A stretch of DNA of 5,790 bases from Gammaproteobacteria bacterium. GTDB taxonomy: Bacteria > Pseudomonadota > Gammaproteobacteria > QOAV01. The notes under the pieces were generated by a model. The model searched no databases. It saw only the letters and a list, made by a program, of their open reading frames with translations, and was not told the DNA's origin. The stretch lies in the NCBI GenBank assembly GCA_003972845.1, contig QOAV01000224.1:1-5790 (forward strand), read 5' to 3'. Positions 1 through 5,638 of this stretch are shown here, piece after piece. Each line of letters opens with the position of its first letter. Positions within the stretch are counted from its first letter, which is position 1. A program made the position numbers and the translations under genes.

Positions 1-1149
1 CCCGACCTGCTTGAACAACGCATTGGCCGGCTTGACCGCATTGGTCAGAAGCATCTTGTTCATATCCATGTACCGGTGCTGAAGGATACAGCGCAGGAAC
101 AACTGGCGAACTGGTATCACCGGGGTCTGAATGCCTTCGAGAAAACCTGCCCTACGGGGGCCAGTGTCTTTGAGCAGGTGGAATCCGGTTTATTGGACGT
201 ACTGCGTGGAGCAGCGGACGGCGAAAAACTTATCGAGAAAACCCGGCAACTGGATGATGCGCTGAGGCTGCGTTTACAGTCCGGACGCGACAAGCTGTTG
301 GAACTTGGCTCCTGCAGACCCGAGATTGGTGAGGCCGTCATTCGCGAACTGCAAACCGAAGAAAGGCCGGTTGAATTGATGGATTACCTGGAGCAGATCT
401 GTGATTGCTACAACGTCAAGCTGCGTGATCATGCCGCCAACACTTATCGGGTACGCCCCGGTAATCACATGCGCACATCACATTTTCCCGGCCTCAGCGA
501 CGACGGGTTCGTTTTCTCTCCGAGCCGTTCATTGAGCGTCTCGCGCGAAGATCTGCAATTCATGTCCTGGGAGCACCCCCTGGTCACGGGCGCCATTGAC
601 CTGATCCTGTCTGATGAAACGGGCAATGCCGCTTTTTCCGTCGTCGATTCCGATGTGCTGCCTTCCGGATCTGTGCTGGTGGAAGCCAGTCATGTACTCG
701 AGGTTGTTGCGCCCGCCGAACTGGCCCTGCACCGGTTTCTTCCGGTCACCGCCTTCCGCGTGCTTGTTGACGCCGAGGGGAACAATCTGGGCGAACGTGT
801 GGACAGTAACAATCTGACTGGCATTCCTGACAAGATACCGCCGGAATTGATGAACAGCTTTATCACCAGTCATCAAAAATCGATCAAGTCCGCCATAGCG
901 GCGTCAACGGTTATTGCCGAATATCAGGCGACCAAAGCCATTGAAAAAGCTCTGCGAGAAATGCGCAGCGAACTCGACTTTGAATTGCAAAGGCTGACCG
1001 AGATGCGCCGCCGCAACAGCTATATACGCCAGCAGGAGATAGACTTCATCGCCGATCAGAAACAACAACTGACGAAGCTCATCCAGCGCGCCGCTCCCCG
1101 GCTGGACGCTGTCAGGCTGATCATTGTGCGTCAGGGCATTTCAGAATAA
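1..1149 (+). CDS. rapA: RNA polymerase-associated ATPase RapA (HepA), C-terminal part, 5' end outside window
   Basis: RapA is a SWI2/SNF2-family ATPase that binds RNA polymerase and helps recycle it after transcription. The frame is open from base 1, so the gene starts upstream; an internal GTG at 76 is not the start. The visible 382 residues begin with helicase motif VI (EQRIGRLDRIGQ, residues 5-16), containing the arginines that contact ATP. The RapA-specific C-terminal region follows, with family landmarks FEKTCPTG, FPGLSDDGF, SWEHPLV, DLILSDETG, RFLPVT and the closing RLDAVRLIIV. From memory these match E. coli RapA nearly in register, and the end falls where the family ends, so the C-terminus is complete. 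It converges on the minus-strand block, with a 44-bp gap between the two stop codons. There is no clear U-tract terminator, only a short CGCGG-CTG-CCGCG stem at 1162-1174. The identification is secure. Confidence 0.95.
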   Translation, partial: PDLLEQRIGRLDRIGQKHLVHIHVPVLKDTAQEQLANWYHRGLNAFEKTCPTGASVFEQVESGLLDVLRGAADGEKLIEKTRQLDDALRLRLQSGRDKLLELGSCRPEIGEAVIRELQTEERPVELMDYLEQICDCYNVKLRDHAANTYRVRPGNHMRTSHFPGLSDDGFVFSPSRSLSVSREDLQFMSWEHPLVTGAIDLILSDETGNAAFSVVDSDVLPSGSVLVEASHVLEVVAPAELALHRFLPVTAFRVLVDAEGNNLGERVDSNNLTGIPDKIPPELMNSFITSHQKSIKSAIAASTVIAEYQATKAIEKALREMRSELDFELQRLTEMRRRNSYIRQQEIDFIADQKQQLTKLIQRAAPRLDAVRLIIVRQGISE

Positions 1150-1179
1150 GTCTGCTATTTCCGCGGCTGCCGCGCAGCA

Positions 1180-1198
1180 ACTAGACATCATGTCTAGT
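1180..1198. repeat. 19-bp perfect inverted repeat between convergent genes
   Basis: The sequence ACTAGACAT-C-ATGTCTAGT has 9-bp arms around a single central base. It overlaps the TAG stop (1194-1196) and the next two bases of the minus-strand membrane protein gene, and lies 30 bp past the rapA stop. A small GC stem (1162-1174) lies beside it on the rapA side. Neither stem is followed by a T-run, so this is not a classical intrinsic terminator. It could be a bidirectional hairpin in both 3' ends or a protein-binding dyad. The symmetry is seen directly; its role is unknown. Confidence 0.55.
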
Positions 1199-2189
1199 CG
1201 GATGCGCTACTGATGTCTTTCCAGCGTTTACCGGCAACAGTCTCACCGCTATCGGATATTTCAACAACCGTATCCAGATTCCTGTATTTTGGCTGTTCCG
1301 AGCGGGAAACACTTTTGCTGTCAGCGGAACTGGCCTGTACCGCCACCTCGGCCGGGACTTTGGTGCGTGGAGTACTGTTCGCCGGTTTTGGCCTGATCAC
1401 GGCAACTTTTCTTTTGTTCGAACTCTTTGTCGGTGATTTCGCCGGCTTCGATCTGGTCTTTTTAACTGGTTTGACAGATTTGACTGCTTTGACAGGCCTG
1501 GCGACCTTGCCAGGCTTTACCGAGTCTGCCGGCTTCACGGGTTCTGATTTTACTATCTGCTTGACCTTGGCGGGTTCTGGCCTGGAGGGGGAACTTGCCT
1601 GCCTGACTGAAGCAAGAGATCTCGCCTCGGTTTGCTGGACTTTATCTCCCGACATGCTGGCAATGCCGGAAGGTATTTCCACCGGTGTGCTGTTGGACGG
1701 ATTTTCTTCGCTGGCGTTGGTGGTTGCCAGTTCTACAGGCTTGTTCTGCACACCGGAATCATCTGTCTTTCCCGCAACATGATTTTTTGCTGGCTCCACT
1801 GCAGAAACCCTGCCCTGCTCCGCATGGACAGAAACGGGTGGTGCAACAGGCTCCGACTTCGCCGGAACAGCTGTCTGCGAACGGGTGACTGCGCTCGCTG
1901 TCGAGGGCTCGGCCGGTGCTGTTTTCCCGCTCGTTTTTTTTTCGCCACCAGGAAACGGATCAGGCGGGAATTTCTTGCGAATGGGGATAAAAATAGGCTC
2001 AAGGTCTTCCTCGTCCGTTCCGCTATCTTTAACGTCATCGTGAAAACCAGCGAACGGATTCGTCGCAAATGGCAGGCCTTTACTGTAGTAAAAGCCACCG
2101 ATAGCCGAAATCAGAGCTAACAGCACAGCACCGCTGAGAAAAAAACGGGCCACCGGGCTGGGGCGATTATCGCGAAAATAATAGCGCAT
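1194..2189 (-). CDS. single-pass inner-membrane protein with long Lys/Pro/Ala-rich periplasmic region
   Basis: This is a 331-aa protein I do not recognise. Residues 1-15 are a short basic N-terminus (R2, R6, R9, R15; one acidic residue). Residues about 16-35 form one hydrophobic helix (FFLSGAVLLALISAIGGF), uncleaved as far as I can see. By the positive-inside rule the N-terminus is cytoplasmic and the rest periplasmic. An acidic patch (50-64) follows, then a long disordered-looking stretch. Residues 206-262 are dense in VKP/VKS/KPAK units, like the envelope-spanning linker of TonB. A more ordinary C-terminal segment (about 300-331, with YRNLDTVVEISDSGE) ends the protein. There is no cysteine. 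The ATG start has a strong GGGGAGG site 10 nt upstream, overlapping the end of a possible small ORF. It is the last gene of the minus-strand block. A link to the upstream ParA (basic cytoplasmic tail as ATPase activator) is inference. Confidence 0.85.
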   Translation of the reverse strand: MRYYFRDNRPSPVARFFLSGAVLLALISAIGGFYYSKGLPFATNPFAGFHDDVKDSGTDEEDLEPIFIPIRKKFPPDPFPGGEKKTSGKTAPAEPSTASAVTRSQTAVPAKSEPVAPPVSVHAEQGRVSAVEPAKNHVAGKTDDSGVQNKPVELATTNASEENPSNSTPVEIPSGIASMSGDKVQQTEARSLASVRQASSPSRPEPAKVKQIVKSEPVKPADSVKPGKVARPVKAVKSVKPVKKTRSKPAKSPTKSSNKRKVAVIRPKPANSTPRTKVPAEVAVQASSADSKSVSRSEQPKYRNLDTVVEISDSGETVAGKRWKDISSASD

Positions 2190-2195
2190 CGCCCG

Positions 2196-2333
2196 TCAAC
2201 CTCCCCACGTCCGTCGCGTCTGTAACTCCAAAGCGCGGAAAAAACCGGCTCGGGCAGGCGCTTGCTTCTGACGCAAGCATGGGGACGTCGGATAGAACGG
2301 AATCACTGCTGTATTCTCAAAATCATTTTCCAT
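2196..2333 (-). CDS. possible small ORF, 45 aa, coupled to the membrane protein gene
   Basis: An ATG at 2333 follows a good AGGAGAGAG ribosome site with 8-nt spacing. The ORF runs 45 codons (MENDFENTAVIPFYP at the start) to a TGA only 6 bp before the next ATG. Its last codons contain the GGGGAGG site of that downstream gene, a layout typical of translational coupling. The same frame is open further upstream, to a TTG at 2438, but that part crosses the large hairpin at 2376-2409 and lacks a convincing start. The product has one Cys, is basic toward its C-terminus, and has no signal peptide or known motif. The frame may be fortuitous; ribosome profiling or conservation of the frame would decide. 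Confidence 0.33.
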   Translation of the reverse strand: MENDFENTAVIPFYPTSPCLRQKQAPARAGFFRALELQTRRTWGG

Positions 2334-2375
2334 GCAACCGACTCTCTCCTGAAATGGGTGGTCCATCAGGATCCA

Positions 2376-2409
2376 GGGAATTATTTCTTTTTCAAAGAAA
2401 TAATCTCCC
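2376..2409. repeat. long AT-rich inverted repeat / hairpin in the 264-bp gap
   Basis: Arms 2380-2390 and 2394-2404 are an 11-bp perfect stem (ATTATTTCTTT / AAAGAAATAAT) around a 3-nt loop. With C2405 bulged, a further GGGA/TCCC pairing makes about 15 bp in all. It lies 45 bp downstream of the coiled-coil gene stop and 187 bp upstream of the membrane protein start. No T-run follows on the minus strand, so it may be an RNA processing or mRNA-stability hairpin, or an operator, rather than a terminator. The rest of the gap (2190-2453) holds a 10-bp palindrome CGAGCGCTCG (2423-2432), a 6-bp stem with a 7-nt loop at 2260-2278, and the possible small ORF. I see no convincing promoter there. Confidence 0.8.
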
Positions 2410-2453
2410 ATTTGTGTAACCCCGAGCGCTCGCGGCAAAACAAGCTCCGTTAA

Positions 2454-3644
2454 TCAGGAACCGGACATAAGCGCCTGCAAACGGGTTCGAGTTTCTTCCA
2501 GCTCTTTCGCCAGACGCTCAGCCATTGATTTCGTACGCTGGTCAGGCGCACAACGCCCGCTATCCCCCTTTATCAGTTGGAGTCGTTGATCGATGAAACG
2601 TTCCTTGGAAACCAGACGAGACGCCTCGAACATCTTTCTTGCGCCATCACGATCGCCCATGAAACCCAGCAACTGACCCATCTTTCCATACAATGCCGGA
2701 TTCTTCGGATCTTTCTTCAGTTGCTCCTGCAGGCTTTGTTTTTCCTGAAGCGCACGTTGCTTAATGGCTTCCTTGCGCTTGGCGACTTCAGCCTCATAAG
2801 CCTTCTTCTGCTCGGCATAACGAGCCTTCTGTTGTTCCGCATAAGCGTCGCGTTGCGCCCGTAAATTCTTGACCCGCTCCATGCGTTTTGCTCGTTCAGC
2901 ATCACGTCTGGCGTTCTCTTCGGCAAGAATTTTCTCGCGTTCAGCGCGCATTTGTTTCACTTGCTCATCGCGACGCGCCATTTCAGCCTGATAACGGGTT
3001 TGCTCTTCTGAGCGCTCTTTATCCCGCTCCGCCGCCATTTGCGCGGGAATCCGGCTGTCGGATTCAGAGCGCGCATCCATTTCCGCCTGATACTGTTTTC
3101 GTTTCTGCTCAAAATCAGCCTGCATTTTGGAGCGATCGGAATCATCTTTCTTACTGGCCTTGCCACCCGGCTTCTTGCCCCAGTTGCTCCAGCTCCAATG
3201 ATCTGACGTTGGACTCGATTCTTCCTTGACTGCATTTTCGGTTGTTTTGGCCGCTTCGTTGGCCACTGCGGCGGTTTCCGCCCCGGTCTGAACTGACGGG
3301 TTTGCAGCGCCAGCAACGGCCGGCGCTGCCTTGTTGGCTTCTGCGGCTTTCACGGCCTGCTCGTAAGTCATGACCTTTTCCTGCTTCATTCCTGCCTGCA
3401 CAGTAGCGCCGGCATTTGATTCAGGATTGGCGTTTTCTGTCGCCGGAGCGACCGTTTCAGTTTTCGGAACCGCAGTTTCTGTGCCCGTAGAGGAATCCGC
3501 CGCCGCACTGTCATCGAACATGGAACGGACTTTATTACGAACCGCGTCAACGAAAGAAGCGTCGTCCTGAGCCTGCAAGGTAACTGGCTGCGTCGCCATG
3601 AGAACAGCCGCCGCCAGGGGCGCCATTACAGTCATTTTCTTCAT
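2454..3644 (-). CDS. secreted charged coiled-coil protein with TPR-like segment
   Basis: This is a 396-aa protein of unknown family, probably periplasmic. I chose the ATG at 3644 because AGGAG lies 8 nt upstream and it directly opens a Sec signal peptide (MKKMTVMAPLAAAVLMA, likely cut after LQA at residue 25). The in-frame ATG at 3683 has no ribosome site and would bury the signal. Residues 27-147 are Ala/Thr/Glu/Pro-rich and probably disordered. Residues 148-166 form a Trp patch (DHWSWSNWGKKPGG). Residues about 170-310 are a long, highly charged helical coiled coil with repeated units such as YQAEM (185-189, 218-222) and ARYAEQKKAYEAE. Residues 310-346 look like one TPR-type helix pair (DPKNPALYGKMGQLLGFMGDR). 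The tail holds the only mature cysteine (C365) and a final helix. It lies 57 bp after the ParA gene, probably co-transcribed. Structural or scaffold role is inferred. Confidence 0.88.
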   Translation of the reverse strand: MKKMTVMAPLAAAVLMATQPVTLQAQDDASFVDAVRNKVRSMFDDSAAADSSTGTETAVPKTETVAPATENANPESNAGATVQAGMKQEKVMTYEQAVKAAEANKAAPAVAGAANPSVQTGAETAAVANEAAKTTENAVKEESSPTSDHWSWSNWGKKPGGKASKKDDSDRSKMQADFEQKRKQYQAEMDARSESDSRIPAQMAAERDKERSEEQTRYQAEMARRDEQVKQMRAEREKILAEENARRDAERAKRMERVKNLRAQRDAYAEQQKARYAEQKKAYEAEVAKRKEAIKQRALQEKQSLQEQLKKDPKNPALYGKMGQLLGFMGDRDGARKMFEASRLVSKERFIDQRLQLIKGDSGRCAPDQRTKSMAERLAKELEETRTRLQALMSGS

Positions 3645-3673
3645 TGTCTTTACTCCTGAAATATACAGCTGAT

Positions 3674-3702
3674 ATCTGGCCATATTTTCAGAACAGCCAG
3701 AT
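3674..3702. repeat. 7-bp inverted repeat at the ParA stop codon
   Basis: ATCTGGC (3674-3680) and GCCAGAT (3696-3702) can pair across a 15-nt loop. The right arm touches the last base of the ParA stop codon. It fills much of the short gap before the coiled-coil gene, and no T-run follows. If real it would be an intercistronic hairpin that changes the ratio of the two products; it may also be chance. Confidence 0.3.
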
Positions 3703-4334
3703 TATTTATATAAAATTTTCGCCAGCCTGGTGAACTCTGCTGCCGCCTTGCCCGATGGTTCCAGCTCATACACAGCACATCCTTCGCTGAATGAACGCCT
3801 GAACATCGTGCGCTGACCCAGCCTCGCTGGAATCAGCTTGATGCCGTCAAGCTGGAACAAAGCCTGCTCGGCTTCGTCCGTCTCCCTGACCCCGATGTGC
3901 GTGTCCGCACGATTGATGAAACACAGCAGTTCGGGCTTTTTCTTGCGTGACGCGGTGGCGCCACTGATGATCGACAGAAACCGTTGCGTAGACCACACGT
4001 CCGCCTGACTGGGCGGCACCGGAACGATGATGCGGTGGGCTATCGCCAACGCTTCCTTGAAACCTTTCATGTTGGCTGTGCCAACATCTATCAACACCTG
4101 CTTGCGCGTTTTTTTCGGAAAACTTTTCGGGATGCCTCCTTTCGATTTCATCAATTCGAATGTGGGCTCTATCTCCTCTTCTTCCCGGATATCATAAACA
4201 TCGCTCAATGTTTCCTGCGGATCCAGGTCCAGAGCCAATACCTGCTTTCCCTGCTCCGCCAGCCAGACAGCAAGATTAAAAGCAACCGTGCTTTTGCCGG
4301 TGCCTCCCTTGAGACTTCCAATAACGGTAATCAC
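3702..4334 (-). CDS. orphan ParA/MinD-family ATPase (small, ParF-like)
   Basis: This 210-aa P-loop ATPase belongs to the ParA/MinD superfamily, whose ATP-bound dimers bind DNA or membrane and position plasmids, chromosomes, protein clusters or organelles. It has the deviant Walker A KGGTGKST (residues 9-16) with signature lysine K9. The Walker A' segment LALDLDPQ carries D36 and D38, and VLIDVGTAN carries Walker B D83. The C-terminal segment RLGQRTMFRRSFSEGCAVYE has arginines where ParA proteins bind nonspecific DNA. It has no N-terminal helix-turn-helix and no MinD-type amphipathic tail, so it is of the short type. The start is GTG at 4334, with TAAGGAGG upstream at about 10 nt. No parB, parG or centromere-like repeats are next to it, so it is probably not a plasmid partition gene. 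It sits between secreted globule-like proteins and envelope coiled-coil/membrane proteins, suggesting cargo positioning. The family is certain; the cargo is inferred. Confidence 0.93.
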   Translation of the reverse strand: MITVIGSLKGGTGKSTVAFNLAVWLAEQGKQVLALDLDPQETLSDVYDIREEEEIEPTFELMKSKGGIPKSFPKKTRKQVLIDVGTANMKGFKEALAIAHRIIVPVPPSQADVWSTQRFLSIISGATASRKKKPELLCFINRADTHIGVRETDEAEQALFQLDGIKLIPARLGQRTMFRRSFSEGCAVYELEPSGKAAAEFTRLAKILYK

Positions 4335-4378
4335 AGCAGCCCGCCCTCCTTATGAGTTTTCTACATTGTAAAGGGCTC

Positions 4379-4387
4379 ATCTTACCA
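4379..4387 (-). promoter_or_regulatory. possible extended -10 promoter for the ParA gene
   Basis: On the minus strand the sequence reads TGG-TAAGAT, matching an extended -10 (TGn followed by a 4/6 TATAAT match). It would give a leader of about 38 nt that includes the strong ribosome site. The -35 region is poor (GTTAAA at 17-bp spacing, inside a GGGTT-T-AACCC dyad at 4399-4409). It could give ParA a promoter separate from the globule-like genes. Weak evidence. Confidence 0.25.
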
Positions 4388-4418
4388 TTTGTTTGCGAGG
4401 GTTTAACCCACGATCTGG

Positions 4419-4790
4419 CTATCGGCGGGGCTGATAATATCTTTGCAGATAATAGTCCCGTGGATAAGGCCGGTAGTACCGATTCGGTGCTCCGCGATAA
4501 TAGTCTGAATAGCCTTGATCATACTGCTGGCGATAACGCCCGCGAGCACGGTTTTCCGCGTCCATTCTGGAGCGGTAGTCCATGTCCATTTCCATATCCA
4601 TGTACATTTCGGCATCCGCATTCATATCGATGCGATGCTTGCCGCGACCCCAGTTATCGAACCAGCCACGCTGATCTCCACTGCCAAACCACTGGTCTTT
4701 ATTCCACCAGCTGTCAGCGTAAGACAGCGCAGGCGACGCCAGCGCGAGGTAAAGCAGACTTTTGAAGAGTAACCGGGAAACAGAATTCAT
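4419..4790 (-). CDS. secreted Tyr/Arg/Asp/Met-rich protein, sulfur-globule-like, smaller paralogue
   Basis: This is a 123-aa exported protein. The ATG at 4790 gives a clean Sec signal peptide (MNSVSRLLFKSLLYLALASP, cut after SYA at residue 25). The frame extends to a TTG at 4847, but that start would misplace the signal. The ATG lacks a clear Shine-Dalgarno, unlike its neighbours. The mature protein opens with a Trp/Gly/Asp region (SWWNKDQWFG, GWFDNWGRGK). It continues with an alternating acidic/Met stretch (DMNADAEMYMDMEMDMD, 55-71) and ends in a Tyr/Arg/Pro tail (DYYRGAPNRYYRPYPRDYY). There are no cysteines. The order of regions and the shared GRGK...MN...DAE...MD core match the larger neighbour upstream, so I read the two as divergent paralogues. 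Sulfur globule proteins coat periplasmic sulfur deposits; assignment here is by composition and architecture. A different envelope or matrix protein is possible. Confidence 0.82.
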   Translation of the reverse strand: MNSVSRLLFKSLLYLALASPALSYADSWWNKDQWFGSGDQRGWFDNWGRGKHRIDMNADAEMYMDMEMDMDYRSRMDAENRARGRYRQQYDQGYSDYYRGAPNRYYRPYPRDYYLQRYYQPRR

Positions 4791-4859
4791 TAGAGAATAA
4801 CCGTACAGTCGGAAAACCAGCGGTGACGCATCAAGCCACGCGAGCAAAAGGAATCTCCC

Positions 4860-4882
4860 CTCCCCGCGAACTGATCGGGGAG
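4860..4882. repeat. GC-rich hairpin between the two globule-like genes
   Basis: CTCCCCG (4860-4866) pairs with CGGGGAG (4876-4882) around a 9-nt loop. An alternative register pairs 4854-4860 with 4877-4883. On the minus strand it follows the stronger stem at 4896-4917, so a transcript leaving the larger gene would meet two stem-loops in tandem. No immediate T-run follows; TTTT comes about 10 nt later. Confidence 0.5.
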
Positions 4883-4895
4883 AGGAACTCCATCT

Positions 4896-4923
4896 CTGAA
4901 TCGCGAGCGCGATTCAGTTTTTT
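4896..4923 (+). terminator. strong stem-loop with T6, intrinsic terminator in plus orientation
   Basis: CTGAATCGC (4896-4904) and GCGATTCAG (4909-4917) form a 9-bp perfect stem around GAGC and are followed by six T residues at 4918-4923. That is a textbook intrinsic terminator, but for plus-strand transcription, although both flanking genes are on the minus strand. Read on the minus strand it is A6, then the stem, with no T-run after it. There it would act as a 3' stabilising or attenuating hairpin 13 bp after the larger globule-like gene, consistent with much higher expression of the first gene. Structure is seen; role is inferred. Confidence 0.65.
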
Positions 4924-4930
4924 CCTGACT

Positions 4931-5416
4931 TTATTTGCAGCCAGCTTCGCCTTTTGCGTTAGGAGCAGCCGGTGCAGCAGGAGCAGCCGGCGCCGGACGG
5001 CGAGGAGCAGGACGGTAGTCATAACGGGGACCATAGTAACCGCGACGTCCGCCGCCATAGTAACCATCGCTATCGCTTGAGTAGTAATCACCCTGGTAGC
5101 GGGTATCGGCACGGCCGCGATAGTAGCTGTCGCCACGACCGTTACCTTCCCAGTCGGTGTCGGCATCCATATCGGTTTCGGCGTCCATGTTGACGTTCAT
5201 GCCGAAGCTGCCTTTACCTCTTCCGTGACCACGACCGTTGCCGCGACCGCGGCCGTCGAAATCGCCGGAACCATAACCGTCGCCAGAGCCGTAACCATCG
5301 CCCCAGCCACTGTTGTCGCCATCCCACCAGTCACCAGCATTGGCAAAAGGAGCCGCTACAATTGCGGACATGCCCAGCAGCGAAGCCGCCATCATGATTT
5401 TTTTAGTGTTACGCAT
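4931..5416 (-). CDS. secreted Gly/Tyr/Asp/Arg-rich protein, probable sulfur globule family protein
   Basis: This 161-aa protein has a Sec signal peptide (MRNTKK, then a hydrophobic core, cut after ANA at residue 27). The mature part starts GDWWDGDNSGWGDG. It continues with two GYGSGD repeats (41-52), a GRGRGNGRGHGRGKG stretch, an alternating acidic/Met segment (FGMNVNMDAETDMDADTDW, 71-89), a Tyr/Gly/Arg region (about 98-135) and a Pro-Ala-Ala tail. C160 is the only cysteine. Signal peptide, Trp/Gly/Asp start, Gly-Arg and Asn/Met core, Tyr-rich region and PA-rich tail fit sulfur globule proteins, which enclose periplasmic sulfur granules in sulfide/thiosulfate oxidisers. GGAGG 6 nt before the ATG, a leader of about 215 nt and first position in the block suggest abundant expression. 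A cysteine is a possible point of contact with polysulfide, which is speculative. Another glycine-rich structural envelope protein is the main alternative. Confidence 0.87.
   Translation of the reverse strand: MRNTKKIMMAASLLGMSAIVAAPFANAGDWWDGDNSGWGDGYGSGDGYGSGDFDGRGRGNGRGHGRGKGSFGMNVNMDAETDMDADTDWEGNGRGDSYYRGRADTRYQGDYYSSDSDGYYGGGRRGYYGPRYDYRPAPRRPAPAAPAAPAAPNAKGEAGCK
4964..4990. repeat. three 9-bp tandem repeats coding the Pro-Ala-Ala tail
   Basis: AGCAGCCGG, TGCAGCAGG and AGCAGCCGG lie head to tail. They encode PAA units on the minus strand at residues 143-151 of the globule-like protein. Such units change copy number by slippage, so the tail length may vary between strains. Confidence 0.7.
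5261..5296. repeat. two 18-bp tandem repeats coding GYGSGD
   Basis: Two adjacent 18-bp units (5261-5278 and 5279-5296) agree at 14 of 18 positions. Each encodes GYGSGD in the globule-like protein. The differences are mostly silent, so the peptide repeat is maintained despite DNA divergence. Confidence 0.7.
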
Positions 5417-5492
5417 TTTTCACCTCCAACAGGTATTTGATTGCGTGTTGTCAAACTTAGAAGCAGTAAAATCTACTTACTTCTGGCCTTGC

Positions 5493-5507
5493 GTCGGCAT
5501 AGCCGAC
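5493..5507. repeat. leader dyad 1: GTCGGC-ATA-GCCGAC
   Basis: A 6-bp perfect inverted repeat with a 3-nt loop, 77 bp upstream of the ATG of the globule-like gene. It is in the probable 5' leader, so it may be an RNA hairpin; a 15-bp operator is the alternative. Confidence 0.5.
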
Positions 5508-5518
5508 ATTCTCTGCGT

Positions 5519-5534
5519 ATTGTCCACGGACAAT
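5519..5534. repeat. leader dyad 2: ATTGTCC-AC-GGACAAT
   Basis: A perfect 7-bp inverted repeat with a 2-bp centre. This near-continuous symmetry suits a dimeric repressor or activator site better than an RNA hairpin with such a tight loop. It lies 11 bp from dyad 1, about 103 bp before the ATG. No known consensus is recognised. Confidence 0.5.
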
Positions 5535-5559
5535 CCTTGTCGTGAAAAATATGCGTTAG

Positions 5560-5574
5560 AAACTGATCCAGTTT
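5560..5574. repeat. leader dyad 3: AAACTG-ATC-CAGTTT
   Basis: A 6-bp perfect inverted repeat with a 3-nt loop. On the minus strand a TTTTT follows about 10 nt after the stem, too far for a strong intrinsic terminator. With dyads 1 and 2 it could be part of a structured leader or attenuator. Confidence 0.4.
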
Positions 5575-5638
5575 TAGCCTTCATTTCCGGCCATGAGGCA
5601 CACTCCCCCCACGGTAAAACATTGAACTGCGTTTATCT

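Noticed and set aside
1213..1782. Plus-strand 189-codon frame opposite the membrane protein gene
   Set aside because: It is the mirror of a Lys/Pro/Ala-rich gene, which leaves the opposite strand open. It lacks a ribosome site and domain content, while the minus-strand gene has a strong ribosome site and a transmembrane segment.
3645..3683. Earlier ATG (3683) for the coiled-coil gene
   Set aside because: It adds 13 residues in front of a clear signal peptide and has no Shine-Dalgarno. The ATG at 3644 has AGGAG at 8 nt.
3702..4334. Plasmid partition locus
   Set aside because: There is no ParB/ParG-type partner, no iteron or centromere-like repeats, and the neighbours are chromosomal (rapA) and envelope genes.
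5449..5454. Perfect TTGACA -35 box close to the globule-like gene
   Set aside because: At 16-18 bp spacing there is no -10 match, and transcription would start almost at the ribosome site.
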